A stretch of 64,000 nucleotides of DNA from Immersiella caudata. Lineage: Eukaryota; Ascomycota; Sordariomycetes; Sordariales; Lasiosphaeriaceae. Of this stretch, positions 46,644-57,042 are shown in pieces. The stretch's first letter is position 1, and each line of letters begins with the position of its first letter. The position numbers and the translations under genes are program-made. The stretch covers positions 1,922,001 through 1,986,000 of the forward strand of contig JAULSU010000005.1 in assembly GCA_030512335.1 (NCBI GenBank), read 5' to 3'. The notes below the pieces were generated by a model that saw only the letters and a list, made by a program, of their open reading frames with translations, had not been told where the DNA came from and did no database searches.

Positions 46644-47412
46644 GGGATGGTGTGGTTTTAAGAGGCAGCGGTTGTTGTGATTTTGAGTTATAAAGTGCCA
46701 CGCAACAATTATGGCACGCTCGTTGGATATTTGATTGGTTTGGGCTGGCGTGGTTTGTTCTTGAGTCTTCTCTTGTGATCCTAGGGTTTGGGCTGTATTG
46801 TTCACTGCTTTTGGGTGTTAGCGTAATTGCCAACCTAGGAAGTCAAAACTAGTACCTGAAAAATTGCTAGATTGGGCCCTGTTGCGCGGAGCAGTTAGAG
46901 GCTCTTCCCACTTCTCGAAGGTAATCTAAACCTCTCCTTTTTCCAAAAGGTACCGAAGAATTTGAAAGTGTATCTATGTTGGCAGAACCGCCAGACTTCC
47001 CAAACGAGATGACATTTTAATGCAACTACCGCTTTTAGTGCCCGTGCAGATCATATCCGGTTATAGGTCGCCTTAACTGCGATTTAGAGGGGCTGCCGGC
47101 GGCTGTCAGGCTTTACTTGTAATCTCTGGCATGTCACCCACACCGGTCTTGCTGCTGCCATTATGGCTGCTGCTGTTGTTCCCATCGTCGCCAGGCTTAC
47201 CTTTAATACCGTTGTGCAGCTTTTCTCTCGCGAGCCTCGCTATCCGCCACCTCTCCTGGACAGTTATACACCTATCTCCACGTAACGATAAGGTTAGTCA
47301 GGGCACTGAGGAAACCGTGCTCGTAGCCCCAGGCGGCTAGATTGGTTACCTGTCGGTGTGCCTATTAGTCCGGCGTTTTTAGCGCTGCTATCTCCCTTTT
47401 ATGTCGTTTTCT
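46644..47412. other. Intergenic, no gene seen
   Basis: Downstream of the Con-13-like gene. No coding signal; composition is AT-richer than the genes around it. Confidence 0.4.
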
Positions 47413-48305
47413 TACCGTCGGGTCCAGGTTGAACGCTATAATGACGGATGGGATGACGAGGAGGACGGAAACGCCGATCAGTTTGCTCTCAGATATTATT
47501 ATAGTCCTTGGTAAGGCGGAATCGTCAGGTGATAACAGGGGTAAGGATCTGGAAACGTACGTATGACCTTACGGACGAACCTTAGGAATATCTTTCCGTC
47601 TTCGCCACGGGGGAATTAGCCGACCTTAATCGTTAGAAAGGAGGTTATGAAATGACAGTGGAAGCTGGGAGGAGGCGTGGCCCTGAGTTAGTAATTATCG
47701 TACCCCGCCGATAGTAGGGGATTTGGCTGATGGGAGGCGTATTGGATGAGGTGGTAAAAAGAAGCTTGAACTGATAAAAATGATGGTTACGACGGTGAAG
47801 TACATGATATTTTTGCCCTGTTTGTTAGTGCCGTTGTTGATCTTGTAGATTCCCCTGATTAGGGCGCGCGTTAACTTTTCTTTGAGAAGGTTAGCCTGCT
47901 TGTGTTTTAAGTCTAGCAGCTGCTTGATGTAATAAGATGAGGGCAGGTAAGCTGATTGAAATAAAGCGCGTGTTTCCTCGCTACCCATTCCCCGTTTCGT
48001 AGCGCGGAAACGGCTTTTAGCTTAACACGGTGGTGGGTGTAAGTAGGTAAAGTGCTACTTACTGCTCGGCCAGCCCTCTTGGTAAACTTAACTAGGCGCT
48101 TGATTTCTTTAATATTCCGGTTAATAAGTACGAGTATCGGGGAGTGGTGTATCGTATGGCTGGTGCCGTCTTCTGCTGTGTTATCTAGCATTATCTCTCC
48201 TCTGTAGGGAGTGGCGGGTATGGAGGAGTATGTTCTACGGAGTTGCCCTTTGCTGCCGTTCTTGTTACCCCCGGGTTCTCGCAACATGTGATCCATCTCT
48301 TGCAA
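47413..48305 (-). pseudogene. Decayed CorA-like membrane-domain gene
   Basis: On the minus strand, fragments in different frames match the C-terminal part of fungal CorA-like Mg2+-transporter-type proteins. From 48305 downward I see NIKEIKRLVKFTKRAGRAV. Around 47.9 kb is the helical QLLDLKHKQANLL, then the first membrane helix KNIMYFTVVTIIF. Near 47.42-47.49 kb is the second helix SVLLVIPSVIIAFNLD. Between them are stops and frame changes, and the usual segment after the first helix is unrecognisable. No start or intact N-terminal domain is present, so I read it as a truncated relic. The TA-rich look is compatible with old repeat-induced or ordinary mutation, but I did not measure it. Confidence 0.55.
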
Positions 48306-49123
48306 AACCCCCTTCTCTTCTAAACCGCTTCAGATACCACATACTCTTGTGCCACCCCTTCGGCGTCGTCATGAACTTGAGGGAGTTTCGCGCACCCAAA
48401 ACGTGGTGTTCGAGTCCATATTTCCAGAATAATCCCGCCGTGCTTATCTCATTCGGGCTTTTGCATGGAGGACCAAAACTCTTGAAGCGTGCAGCGCTCA
48501 ATGAGTAAACGGTACCCAACACAGAGTTGGTCCTCTGATGCGGCGTCCGGGGCTGTGCAAAGACCGAGGTCAAATCCAGACGTCATGATCAACGTCTGGT
48601 TTTGAGTTGGCGCGAATCTGGGCGTAAAACAACAGTGCGTTCCGTTTTTTTCGGGGGGTTGAAGTTTGATGAGTGACTGTTGTCTTTCTTTCAAGGCTCA
48701 GGAACTCTTCAATGGTTGCGGCCAAGATAGCTCCTACGTTCTGTTTGCTGTTGGCCCGGAAGCCTTTGTGGCCTTCCAGCCACCGCTTGTCCTTCGAGTC
48801 ACGCTCAAAGAGGGTTCCACAAGTCGAGGAGGGAGACGTTCATTACAAGAGAGGTCAGAGTGCGGGGTTGTCATGGCAAGCTTTCAGCCATTTCCATAGT
48901 CAGTTATTGGCTAAGGAGCACCAATCGTTCCACAGATACTCGATGCTGTAGATGCATGGCTGTTGTGTCACCAAGACCTGCGGGCAGCTAGGGGGGTTGG
49001 GGTGAGCCTCCACGTTTCTCCTTTATTGTTGACCGTTGCTCATTCCCAATGTTTGACCCACTGTATGCCACCTGGCTCACAATTCTTTTATCTCGCATGT
49101 TTCCCGTATCCAATATCCCATGA
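48306..49123. other. Intergenic between two pseudogenes
   Basis: No gene supported. Open frames of about 80-120 codons on both strands lack family features. It might still contain decayed coding sequence too eroded to identify. Confidence 0.4.
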
Positions 49124-50391
49124 TCAACCATATAAACCCTTTTGCCTACTGACTATCTTCAAATTCCACCGCACCCTCCGCAAAGCCCCCCAAAAACTCC
49201 CACTCAAACTCCCCCTTCCACCCCTTCTCCTTCCATCCGTTAACCTCCTTCGTATAAAATCCACCCTCCCCAATATCTCCGTATCATGCGCCCCAACAAC
49301 CCACAAATCCTCCCTCCCATCCCACCCTTGAGCCTTCCCAATACTCTCAACCGCCTCCGTATAATTCACAAATATCGCCGGTTCCAATGCCGGTCCCTTT
49401 GGGTCTCTCCCCAGTGACGCCGTCAGTTTGGCAAATTCCTCTCTTCCAGGCCAAGTCTGCAGAGAGTCGGGACAGGGATGGGGAGGTAAGCCGAGGGACG
49501 CATTTCGGCGCCGTCGTGGGCTAGGTCGCCGCCGATGGGGGTGTCGGGGTTGGAAGTTGTGCGAGCAAGGGCGGAGATGTGGCCGGTGGCGTGGCCGGGG
49601 GTGGAGGGGAGGTAGAAGGAGCCGTCGCTGAAGAAGTCTAGGGCGGAGAACTGGCCGATTTGAAGGGGAGGGGGGGGGGGGGGGGTGAAGTTTAGTTCGA
49701 TTAGGGTGCGGTTTCTGAGATGGGTTAGTTGTTGGGTTGATAAGGTGTGGAAAGGGAAATGGGGGGTTTACTCGAAGTATGCGTCGCGGACGAGGGAGTC
49801 GGGTTGGTTGGGTAGCCTGGGAGCGCGGTTTCAGAGAATCCAGGACCAACGACGAGGTTGGTGGACGGAGGAAAGGTGGACGGGTCACCGATGTGGTCCC
49901 AGTGGGAGTGGCTCTAGATGATGCTGCCGATAGAGGCGGGATCTTCACCGTGCTCGCGGAGGATGTCGACGATCTGAGTTTCGACGTGGACGTCCCATCC
50001 GAAGCCTAGGATGAGATCAAGCAGAGCCGGCCAGAAAGATTCGTTCATATTTGGAGGTACGCCAAGATCAAAAAGGGCTTTTTCTCCTGTTGAACTCGAT
50101 GAGGAAAGACCAAGAAGGAATGGTGCAGAAGGCGTCGAATCCGGGTATCTTGGGCTGTGCCAAATCGAGCGGTGGTAGGCCGTTGATGCGTAATGTTGAG
50201 TCGATGATGCTGACCTTAGCGACAACGCCCGATGAGATGTCGAAGTGATGATCGGCGGAAGATAGTCGATGCTGCTCGTAGCCACGGCGGGAGAGCCGTG
50301 GAGAGGCGGCTGCGCCCAGACAATGAACCAAAAGGTTCAATATGAAAGATATTTTCGCCACATTGAAACAAAGAAAGCTATGTTTTGACAC
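49124..50391 (-). pseudogene. Metallo-beta-lactamase-fold hydrolase, disrupted
   Basis: The minus strand carries a nearly complete fungal metallo-beta-lactamase-superfamily enzyme (lactonase-like) in pieces. In order: VSIIDSTLRINGLPPLD and PSWSFLIE; a frameshift near 50090-50096; KALFDLGVPPNMNESFW; an in-frame TAG at 49914-49916; the metal motif HSHWDHIGD; a frameshift near 49800-49810; an intron-like gap 49715-49771; SDGSFYLPSTPGHATGHISA and GGDLAHDGAEMRP; a frameshift near 49471-49490; and the C-terminal NYTEAVESIGKAQGWD and VVGAHDTEIL. The TAG replaces a Trp codon common before SHxHWDH in this family. A run of 16 G lies at 49670-49685. No in-frame ATG starts the first segment. Several lesions favour a pseudogene, though homopolymer-linked sequencing errors could explain some. 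Confidence 0.8.
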
Positions 50392-51009
50392 TAGGTAAGT
50401 TGTTGAAATCAGGTATTTCTAGTACCAATGAATGTGTGCTACTCGGGACCCTGCACTCGACTTGCAGCAGTCGTTCCCCTGTTTGCCATTTCGACGATCT
50501 TTGCCCGTCATACATCCAGACCCATAAATGGAGCGAGCCCCGACGTCACAATTCTATGATTATTGAGAATTATGCCATTGAAGATTGAAAAATTCGCGTA
50601 CTCTCTAGCGTGATCCTGCCAGCCTCTCTCGAGCCTCTCTGTGGAGTGAAGGATGTTGAAAACCTCGAATAATACTAGTAAATTGTCAGCCAATCGCCCG
50701 CTTCTCTGTGGCAAACAAGCTTTCTGTAACAAACCTGCTCAATGGCCGAAACTCGTCGAAATGCAGCCAGCGGGATAGAATGCAACCCTGGGAAGTAGGT
50801 TGTCGCGTGTGGGGTACGCCAACCACTGCTTTCCCTACCGCGTGAGCCGCCCAGGTGTGTGGAAGAGGGGAAGGAACGAGCTAACCCAACCGCCGCTCCG
50901 AATCGGCATCGGCTGGACCTCACCGTCTCTGAAAACAAAACACAAACGCCGAGATGAACCGATAACACGCTGTCGACAACACAATATCCGGTCAGCAGGA
51001 GTCGCGACA
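50392..51009. other. Intergenic, upstream of MFS transporter
   Basis: Between the disrupted hydrolase gene (-) and the MFS transporter (+). Promoter of the latter; no gene or distinct motif recognised. Confidence 0.4.
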
Positions 51010-52800
51010 ATGCCGACGGGAAAGATAACTGATTTTTCCAAGGCCTCTTGGCGGCTGCATTACTTCTGCCTCTTTCTTGCGCTCGGGTCCTTTATCTGGG
51101 GGTACAACGTCGGCGTTTTGGCCTCGGTTCTCGTTCATCCTGGCTTCAAGAAGACGTTGGGCAGCCCTGACTCGTCGAAGAATGGCCTCATCACGGCTGT
51201 TTACTATATCGGGACATGGCTGAGCTACATGTTTCTTGCCCATCCGGCGGCTGACCGGCTGGGTCGTCGTTATGCCGCTCTGGTTGGGACAGGGATAATG
51301 TGTATCGGTCAGGGGCTGCAGGCCGGTGCGAACGGGGCTGGTGCGCTTGCCACGGTCCTGACCGGTCGAGTGGTTTCTGGCGTGGGCACTGGTATTATTT
51401 CTACTAGTGTCCCGCTGTATCAAAGGTTTGATTGCATCACTGTCTGAGTTTGTCTTGGCTGACAAGTGTACAGCGAAGTTGCGCCACCGAAGCACCGGGG
51501 TAGATTTGTGGTCATGAATCATGTTGGATTTGTTGCCGGGTTGGCAAGCGGCTTTTGGTAATGATACAAAGCTTCACTCAACAATTAGCCGGGTAGAAGC
51601 TAACCTTTGGCAGGGTTGGCTATTCCATCACCTTCTGGAATGACGAGCGAGGAAAGGATGCTGGCTGGCGGTTCTCAATTGGCGCCTCGCTGATTCCTGC
51701 CTTTGTGTTTCTTGTTGGCCTCCCTTTCATGTACGACTCGTAAGTAAGCCACTCCTTTGATTTCAAGGACATCTGAGCTGACATCATGTTTGAAACAGAC
51801 CTCGCTGGTTGGTTGAACACGGACACAACGAAGAGGCTCTGAAGACACTACGGTACTACCGCGAGGGATATTACAGCTCCGACGAAGTGCACACCGAACT
51901 CGGCGAGATCAAGCACTCGGTTGCCTCCTTCAAAGCTTCAGGCTTGACTTGGATATCCCTCTTCACCGACCGTAGTCTGTTTGCTCGGCTATGGAGGTCT
52001 TCCCTTCTGCAGTTTATGGCTCAGATGTGCGGCGCAACTGCTATGAAGTACTACCTGCCGGCTCTCTTTGAAGCCCTAGGACTCAGTCATCGCGTCTCCC
52101 TACTGGCAGGTGGGATTGAGAGCACGATGAAGATTGGCTGTACCTTGGTGGACATGCTGATTATCGACCGCGCTGGCAGGAGGATGACTCTCACAGCAGG
52201 AGCCACCGTCATGGCCGTTTCCATGTTGGTAGGAGCATTCCTCTCAATATGTTTCATGACGGCTGCTGACCTCAACAGATCAACGGCGCCCTGCCACAGA
52301 TTTACCCTGGTAACACGAACCGGTTGGCCGACTATGTTTGTGTTGTTTTTGTTTTCATCTACTCTTTTGGATACAGCATGGGATTCGGATCTGCAGCTTG
52401 GGTTTACGGTTCAGAGGTAACACTACCATCCAAGGAGGCAGGTTTCGATGCTGACAAGTTCTAGATTTTCCCTACCGCCATCCGCGCCCGTGGCCTCAGT
52501 TTCGCAGCCTCCGGAGGCGCTGTCGGCTCCATCCTCGTGTCACAAATTTGGCCTGTGGGCATCCATCAGTACGGTTCAAAGATTTATTACTTCTTTATGG
52601 CAGTCAACTTCATCTGTGTACCGATTATCTGGCTTCTATATCCAGAGACAAAGGGCCGACCACTCGAGGACATGGATGTCCTATTCGGGGGAGGGCCGGC
52701 GGTCTCGATGAACGATCTCTCCGACCGAGGCTCAGGCGAAAGCCAGCACGACGAGACGGCGCGTCTCAGGTTGGCGCGGCACGAAAGGGACGAGGACTAA
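51010..52800 (+). CDS. MFS sugar transporter (SP family)
   Basis: Major facilitator of the sugar porter family, 509 residues from six exons: 51010-51425, 51474-51557, 51614-51739, 51799-52228, 52279-52416, 52465-52800 (1530 nt). Diagnostic motifs are ADRLGRRYA after TM2-3, GRVVSGVGTGIIS, VPLYQSEVAPPKHRGR across intron 1, the loop-8 DRAGRRMTLT, and PETKGRPLEDMD after TM12. The start MPTGKITDFSKASWRLHYF fits the usual short cytosolic tail. The C-terminus is a charged cytosolic tail rich in Asp, Glu and Arg. It is tail to tail with a rhamnogalacturonan lyase, only 11 nt between stop codons, which hints that it imports a product of pectin breakdown such as rhamnose or galacturonate. That is context inference, not sequence proof. 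Confidence 0.92.
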
Positions 52801-52811
52801 CCTCGAGTCTC

Positions 52812-54488
52812 TCAAACCGTAAACAGCTCAACCGCATCATAGATCTGCCACCAGTCAGCAACTACTCGTTCCAAACACCGTAAAGAAGCAGGGAGGAAAC
52901 TCACAAAGTTCGGCCCCAAAAACGTCGCGCCGCTACTCCCCGAAATCGATCTGATCTCCACCGTATTCTGCCCTTGCACCAACCTCCCCGCCGGAATCAC
53001 CACATCATACACCTCCCCATGCCCCCTGTACGCTCCCCTCGTCACGCCCCTCGAATCAATCTTCGTCGGCGCTGGTGAAGCAGGCCCCGTCCACCCATTG
53101 ACAACCACCTGCGGTCTACTGCCCGCAAACGCCAGCGTCGTCGCGATCCTCAGCGTCGCCTGACCCGGTGCACTCCCCAGATTAAACCTAATCGTCGTCG
53201 GGCTATTCACGCTCTGGAACTGCGCCATGGGGAAATCCGAAAGCGGCGACGATCCAACGGCATATGTCAACGGTCCCCAGGGTGCCATCCTCGAGTCGGA
53301 GGGATGCATCCTCAGGAACTTATCCGCATTTCGGAACCCGGTAGGCTGTCCATCGTACACGCCGATCTGCCAGAGCGTGCGCCGGTTGGTGGGCTGCACG
53401 GTGCCGGCAATATTCACCGTCGTGCGACCTCCCGCATGGACGGTCACCGTGGAAGTGGCGATTTTGAACTCAGTTTGGTACAACACCATTGTGTACGTCC
53501 CTGGCTTCATGGGCGGAGAAGTAAACCCACCGTTGGACGCGGTCTTTGTCCAGTATTGAGCAGTGGGGTTAAACCAGTGGACTACACCTTGCATCCCCGA
53601 TGCCACGCCCGAGGCTGTCCCAGACACAGTGCCGCGCGCAGAGTTGGGCACGAAGCCGGTTATACCAAGCTCTGCGAAGAAAGACACATCCGCGGTTCTA
53701 ACCGAGGGGATACCACTGCGAGAGAACGTCATGATATACGGTCCGTGCAGACCCATGCGGTAGGGCTCAGTCTGGGTATGACCGCTGTTCATGTAGTTGT
53801 ACAGATTTGTGCTGGCACCTGCATTATTGGTGTTGATATCCCTGAAGAACGGGCCTCCCGATGAGGATTCCTGCTGCGGCGTGAGGATGCACACGTGCAT
53901 GAGATCGCTGCCGCCAAACACGCAATGTGCATCTTGATCAATGAAGCGATTGGAGGAGTAAAACTTTGAGCGGGTCTGACCGTTGACGACGAAAACGTCG
54001 GAGCCCTCGACGGTGGAGCTGGAGCCAGAGGTGGTGGACACAACGCCGAAGGGGTGTTCGTTCGGGAGCTTGTCGGGCAGCAGACGGGCGATGAAGCGCA
54101 GCTCGCCGATGGAGGGTTGGGCGGTGATGTAGGTGGCGAGGAAGATGGAGCTGTCGCCTTGGCGGACGACCAGGTAGTGGGTGAGGGTGGAGGTCACGCA
54201 GGTGACTTTGATGTATTTCCCGGCGATGAGGTTGACCGAGACAGTGGCGCTGCCGAGGCCAGAGTTGATGTGTGTGCCTTGGGGACCATATTGGAGCTCG
54301 GTACCGCGGTACTTGATGGAGCGGATGTCGCAGCTGGACTGGCTCACGGAGAAGATTAGGGGGTTGGCAGAGCCGGCGTCAATGATGAAGTTGCCGCCGG
54401 AGGAGGTGTAGCCGAAGGCGGAGAAGACGCCGGATGCGAAGAGGGAGACGCACAGGGCGAAGATGTGAACGAGGGAAAGGAGCCCCAT
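52812..54488 (-). CDS. rglA: Rhamnogalacturonan lyase, PL4
   Basis: Secreted polysaccharide lyase family 4 enzyme that cleaves the rhamnose-galacturonate backbone of pectin RG-I by beta-elimination. The signal peptide is within MGLLSLVHIFALCVSLFASG. The catalytic domain runs to about residue 270, then an FnIII-like domain and a C-terminal carbohydrate-binding-like domain (from about 365, TLWQIGVYDGQPTGFRNADK). The family uses a Lys/His pair; Lys175 (RSKFYSSN) and His237 (NSGHTQTE) are the best candidates, with His248 (MGLHGPY) nearby. The frame is open throughout, but I infer a 60-nt intron at 52845-52904, since splicing gives the conserved ending GPNFIYDAVELF (538 residues). Unspliced, 20 residues would be inserted. 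TATA box about 75 nt upstream. Confidence 0.92.
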   Translation of the reverse strand: MGLLSLVHIFALCVSLFASGVFSAFGYTSSGGNFIIDAGSANPLIFSVSQSSCDIRSIKYRGTELQYGPQGTHINSGLGSATVSVNLIAGKYIKVTCVTSTLTHYLVVRQGDSSIFLATYITAQPSIGELRFIARLLPDKLPNEHPFGVVSTTSGSSSTVEGSDVFVVNGQTRSKFYSSNRFIDQDAHCVFGGSDLMHVCILTPQQESSSGGPFFRDINTNNAGASTNLYNYMNSGHTQTEPYRMGLHGPYIMTFSRSGIPSVRTADVSFFAELGITGFVPNSARGTVSGTASGVASGMQGVVHWFNPTAQYWTKTASNGGFTSPPMKPGTYTMVLYQTEFKIATSTVTVHAGGRTTVNIAGTVQPTNRRTLWQIGVYDGQPTGFRNADKFLRMHPSDSRMAPWGPLTYAVGSSPLSDFPMAQFQSVNSPTTIRFNLGSAPGQATLRIATTLAFAGSRPQVVVNGWTGPASPAPTKIDSRGVTRGAYRGHGEVYDVVIPAGRLVQGQNTVEIRSISGSSGATFLGPNFVSFLPASLRCLERVVADWWQIYDAVELFTV

Positions 54489-54561
54489 GGTGATGGGCGT
54501 TTAGTAAACGAGTGACTACTGGCGGTGGTGAACCTAAGATCTGAAGAACGCCATTGCGGCG

Positions 54562-54571
54562 ACTATATACC
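54562..54571 (-). promoter_or_regulatory. Candidate TATA box of rhamnogalacturonan lyase gene
   Basis: On the minus strand GGTATATAGT lies about 75 nt upstream of the ATG at 54488, a fitting position for an inducible secreted enzyme. Motif only. Confidence 0.45.
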
Positions 54572-55959
54572 GGCACTAGAAACCCTCGCATAGCTTCAAT
54601 CTCCTGCTAACAATCCCTGACCCCGATTCCCGGACCCGGAAGAGCGGCTTCGCTAACCTGGTTGCAAATTAGATGGGTGATGTGATTGGCGGAATCATCG
54701 GGATGCGACCTCCGTGGTTCACGGATTCCGGGGCGCGACGGGCGCTAGGCTCGTCTTGAGGGACGTGGTGGAGAGAGTCGCATTGAAGAGCAGAAATACG
54801 TTGGAGTTGAGCGTAGCAGTTGGTTGTACGCTACGCGGTGGCGCCTCGGCGGTTTCAAGACCGTTGACTAGAAGGGCATAGAAGCCGTTCGCCCAACACA
54901 GGGGTCATACTGGGGCGGGGACATGGCCGAGGGAGGAAGCTGTTTAAGCAAGGGCTTGTGATTGTGAGAAAAGACGGAGATTTTGTCGAGTAAATGCTCA
55001 TAGACATCCATTGTCAGTGCAGCTTAGACGCGAACTTCTGCCATGAAGTGTTGGCAGTTTTTGGTCCGTTTATGGGGAAAAAATCTGAGACCAAGACAGC
55101 TTTTTGTCGGGTCAGTGAGGCCGTTTGCATGGCGGTATCAGGAGTGTTGGCACAGAGGATCTGCTTCCAGAGCCACTTCAAGGCTGAGTATGGGCAGACA
55201 AATGTGAGCCAATAGCTCAGATCCGCAGGACAACTGTTGGCATATCTACGTCCAAGTTGAGTGGTGCCGGCTGCCTTCCTGAAATAATTGCGCTTGACTA
55301 GTGAATGAGAACGAGCCCCAAAGCACGAATGTTCTTTCTGATGGCCATCGTCTGTTGAGGTTGCGCGCCGTTAGCTCTCTTTCCCTATGCAAGCGACGCC
55401 CTCGGTGAGGAGGGAGAGCCCCGGGAAGCCATCCCGCATCCCGCTAGTTCCTAAAACCGTTGACAAAGGTCATCGCGCTCCGCTGGGATGCGTGGAGCGG
55501 ATCACTATCTCGCTTGAGCAGGCGCGCCCTGGGCATCAGACAAGTGCCTAAACGCTTGTCCAAGCCTGCAGACCAAGCCATAAAAGCCAAATGCCCATAT
55601 ATCACCGCCGAGGAACGCAGAAACAACTTGGGGAACCGCAACAGGGTATTGGTCTCGGGTAGACGAGCTCAGACTGCAAGTATCGAGCCCCACCATCCTC
55701 TCGCCGTCATAGTATGACTCTCGCGCTGCCCGGCCATGGTGGTAACTCCCGCAGGACCTAACAAAGAATCTCTGCGTGTTGTGGAATTGTGCGGACGTAA
55801 ATGATCACGACGATACCGTTCTACCGAACTCCCATCCTTGATTTTCCGCACCGGCTCGACCGCAAGTCCAAAATGGCAATGTGTTCCCCAAATCCTCAAC
55901 AATACAGGTATTGCCTCTCCCACGCTGCTGCTGCTTCCCCCATCGCACCAGATCCCCGT
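54572..55959. other. Intergenic, 1.4 kb
   Basis: Upstream of the rhamnogalacturonan lyase and downstream of the eS28 gene, both on the minus strand. No coding region could be supported. Confidence 0.45.
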
Positions 55960-56304
55960 TTATCTGAGGCGGCGGGCCTCACGTTCGGACTCGAGGAGGC
56001 AGAGAATATCGTCGACGCGCACTGTTTCCAGATGTCTTAGCAACTGCTGCCAAAATGGACGGACGAGGTCGTACCTGGGCCCTTGACGTTGCGGATAATG
56101 GAACGGGTCGTGTCATCCATGAACTCGACGCGGACCTGGGTGACACCACCACGAGAACCTATTTTCCCCCCACCATCGTCAGCGGACTGCTTTTCTCGAC
56201 CCCAAAAAAATCGGCCAGAGGGTCGACAGCGAGGTTCGCATACCGGTTCTTCCGAGGACTCGGGTAACTTTGACGAGCTTGACGGGGGCCTTGGAGGAAT
56301 CCAT
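55960..56304 (-). CDS. rps28: 40S ribosomal protein eS28 (RPS28)
   Basis: Small ribosomal subunit protein of 68 residues, assembled from three short exons on the minus strand: 56244-56304, 56075-56158 and 55960-56021 (207 nt). The introns are 85 and 53 nt. The protein is nearly invariant among eukaryotes: MDSSKAPVKLVKVTRVLGRT, GSRGGVTQVRVEFMDDT, RSIIRNVKGP and the C-terminal DDILCLLESEREARRLR are all visible. One residue, Val in VRVDDIL, differs from the common VREDDIL or VRENDIL. No single frame holds more than a third of it, so a plain open-frame search would miss it. The start codon and both splice phases are unambiguous. Confidence 0.96.
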
Positions 56305-57042
56305 TGCTGCGACTGATCGAGTTGGTGACGGGCGGAATTGGTCGTCGGGCGCAGATAGCAATTTGATGTGGTGTTTGCGAACGTGCAGAATTGCAATGTG
56401 TGCGGAGCCAAATTCGCAGGGCTCGGGGAATATTTTAAATCCGTGCCGTAAATCTTCACCGCCCCCCCAGTGCGCCCGCCATTCACCTTGACCCCACACC
56501 TGGTGGGCGCCTGGATTTGCATGTGGGGCTGCGGGGCAGGGCGTTTGGCCAGCCGTCAGCCGCCTCAGCGAAGCGACTTTTTTGTCCAAGATATTGCGCG
56601 TTGCAGCGGCGCGTTTTTGTCGCTGGGTTAGAAGCCTCCAGTGGTACGGTTCCGCTCACTCCACTTCAGAGCTCCAGTGCTGTCTTGGACATCTCTCTGC
56701 TTCTTTCTCAAGACTCCTGTGCGCCAAAATCGGCTAGCGGACCTGAGTGATCACTGTCACAAAGCCAACCTCATCAGTCAACGCTAGAACCATTCATGTA
56801 ACTGCAGTCTACAGATGCGAGGATAAACCAGGGCGAGCCAGGGCTTCTCGGCACCGGGTCCGATCTCATTGTTAGTGCGCCAAGGGCTGAAGATGTGGCC
56901 GAGCTCTTGACCTTGGATTTTTAGAATTCCGGGACAGATGTCCAGTTCCACCATCGGAAGTGTCGGTTCTGATTTGTTCTTTGCTTTTTTGCTTCTTAAT
57001 TGACATTGAGTTGGACGAGCTGCCGCCCTCCCACTCGCCACG
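56305..57042. other. Divergent promoter region of rps28 and GH71 gene
   Basis: About 740 nt between head-to-head genes, one housekeeping (eS28, -) and one accessory (GH71, +). No open frame of interest. Confidence 0.4.

Noticed and set aside
56055..56589. Frames on both strands over the eS28 locus
   Set aside because: Replaced by the spliced eS28 model, which matches the near-invariant protein end to end.
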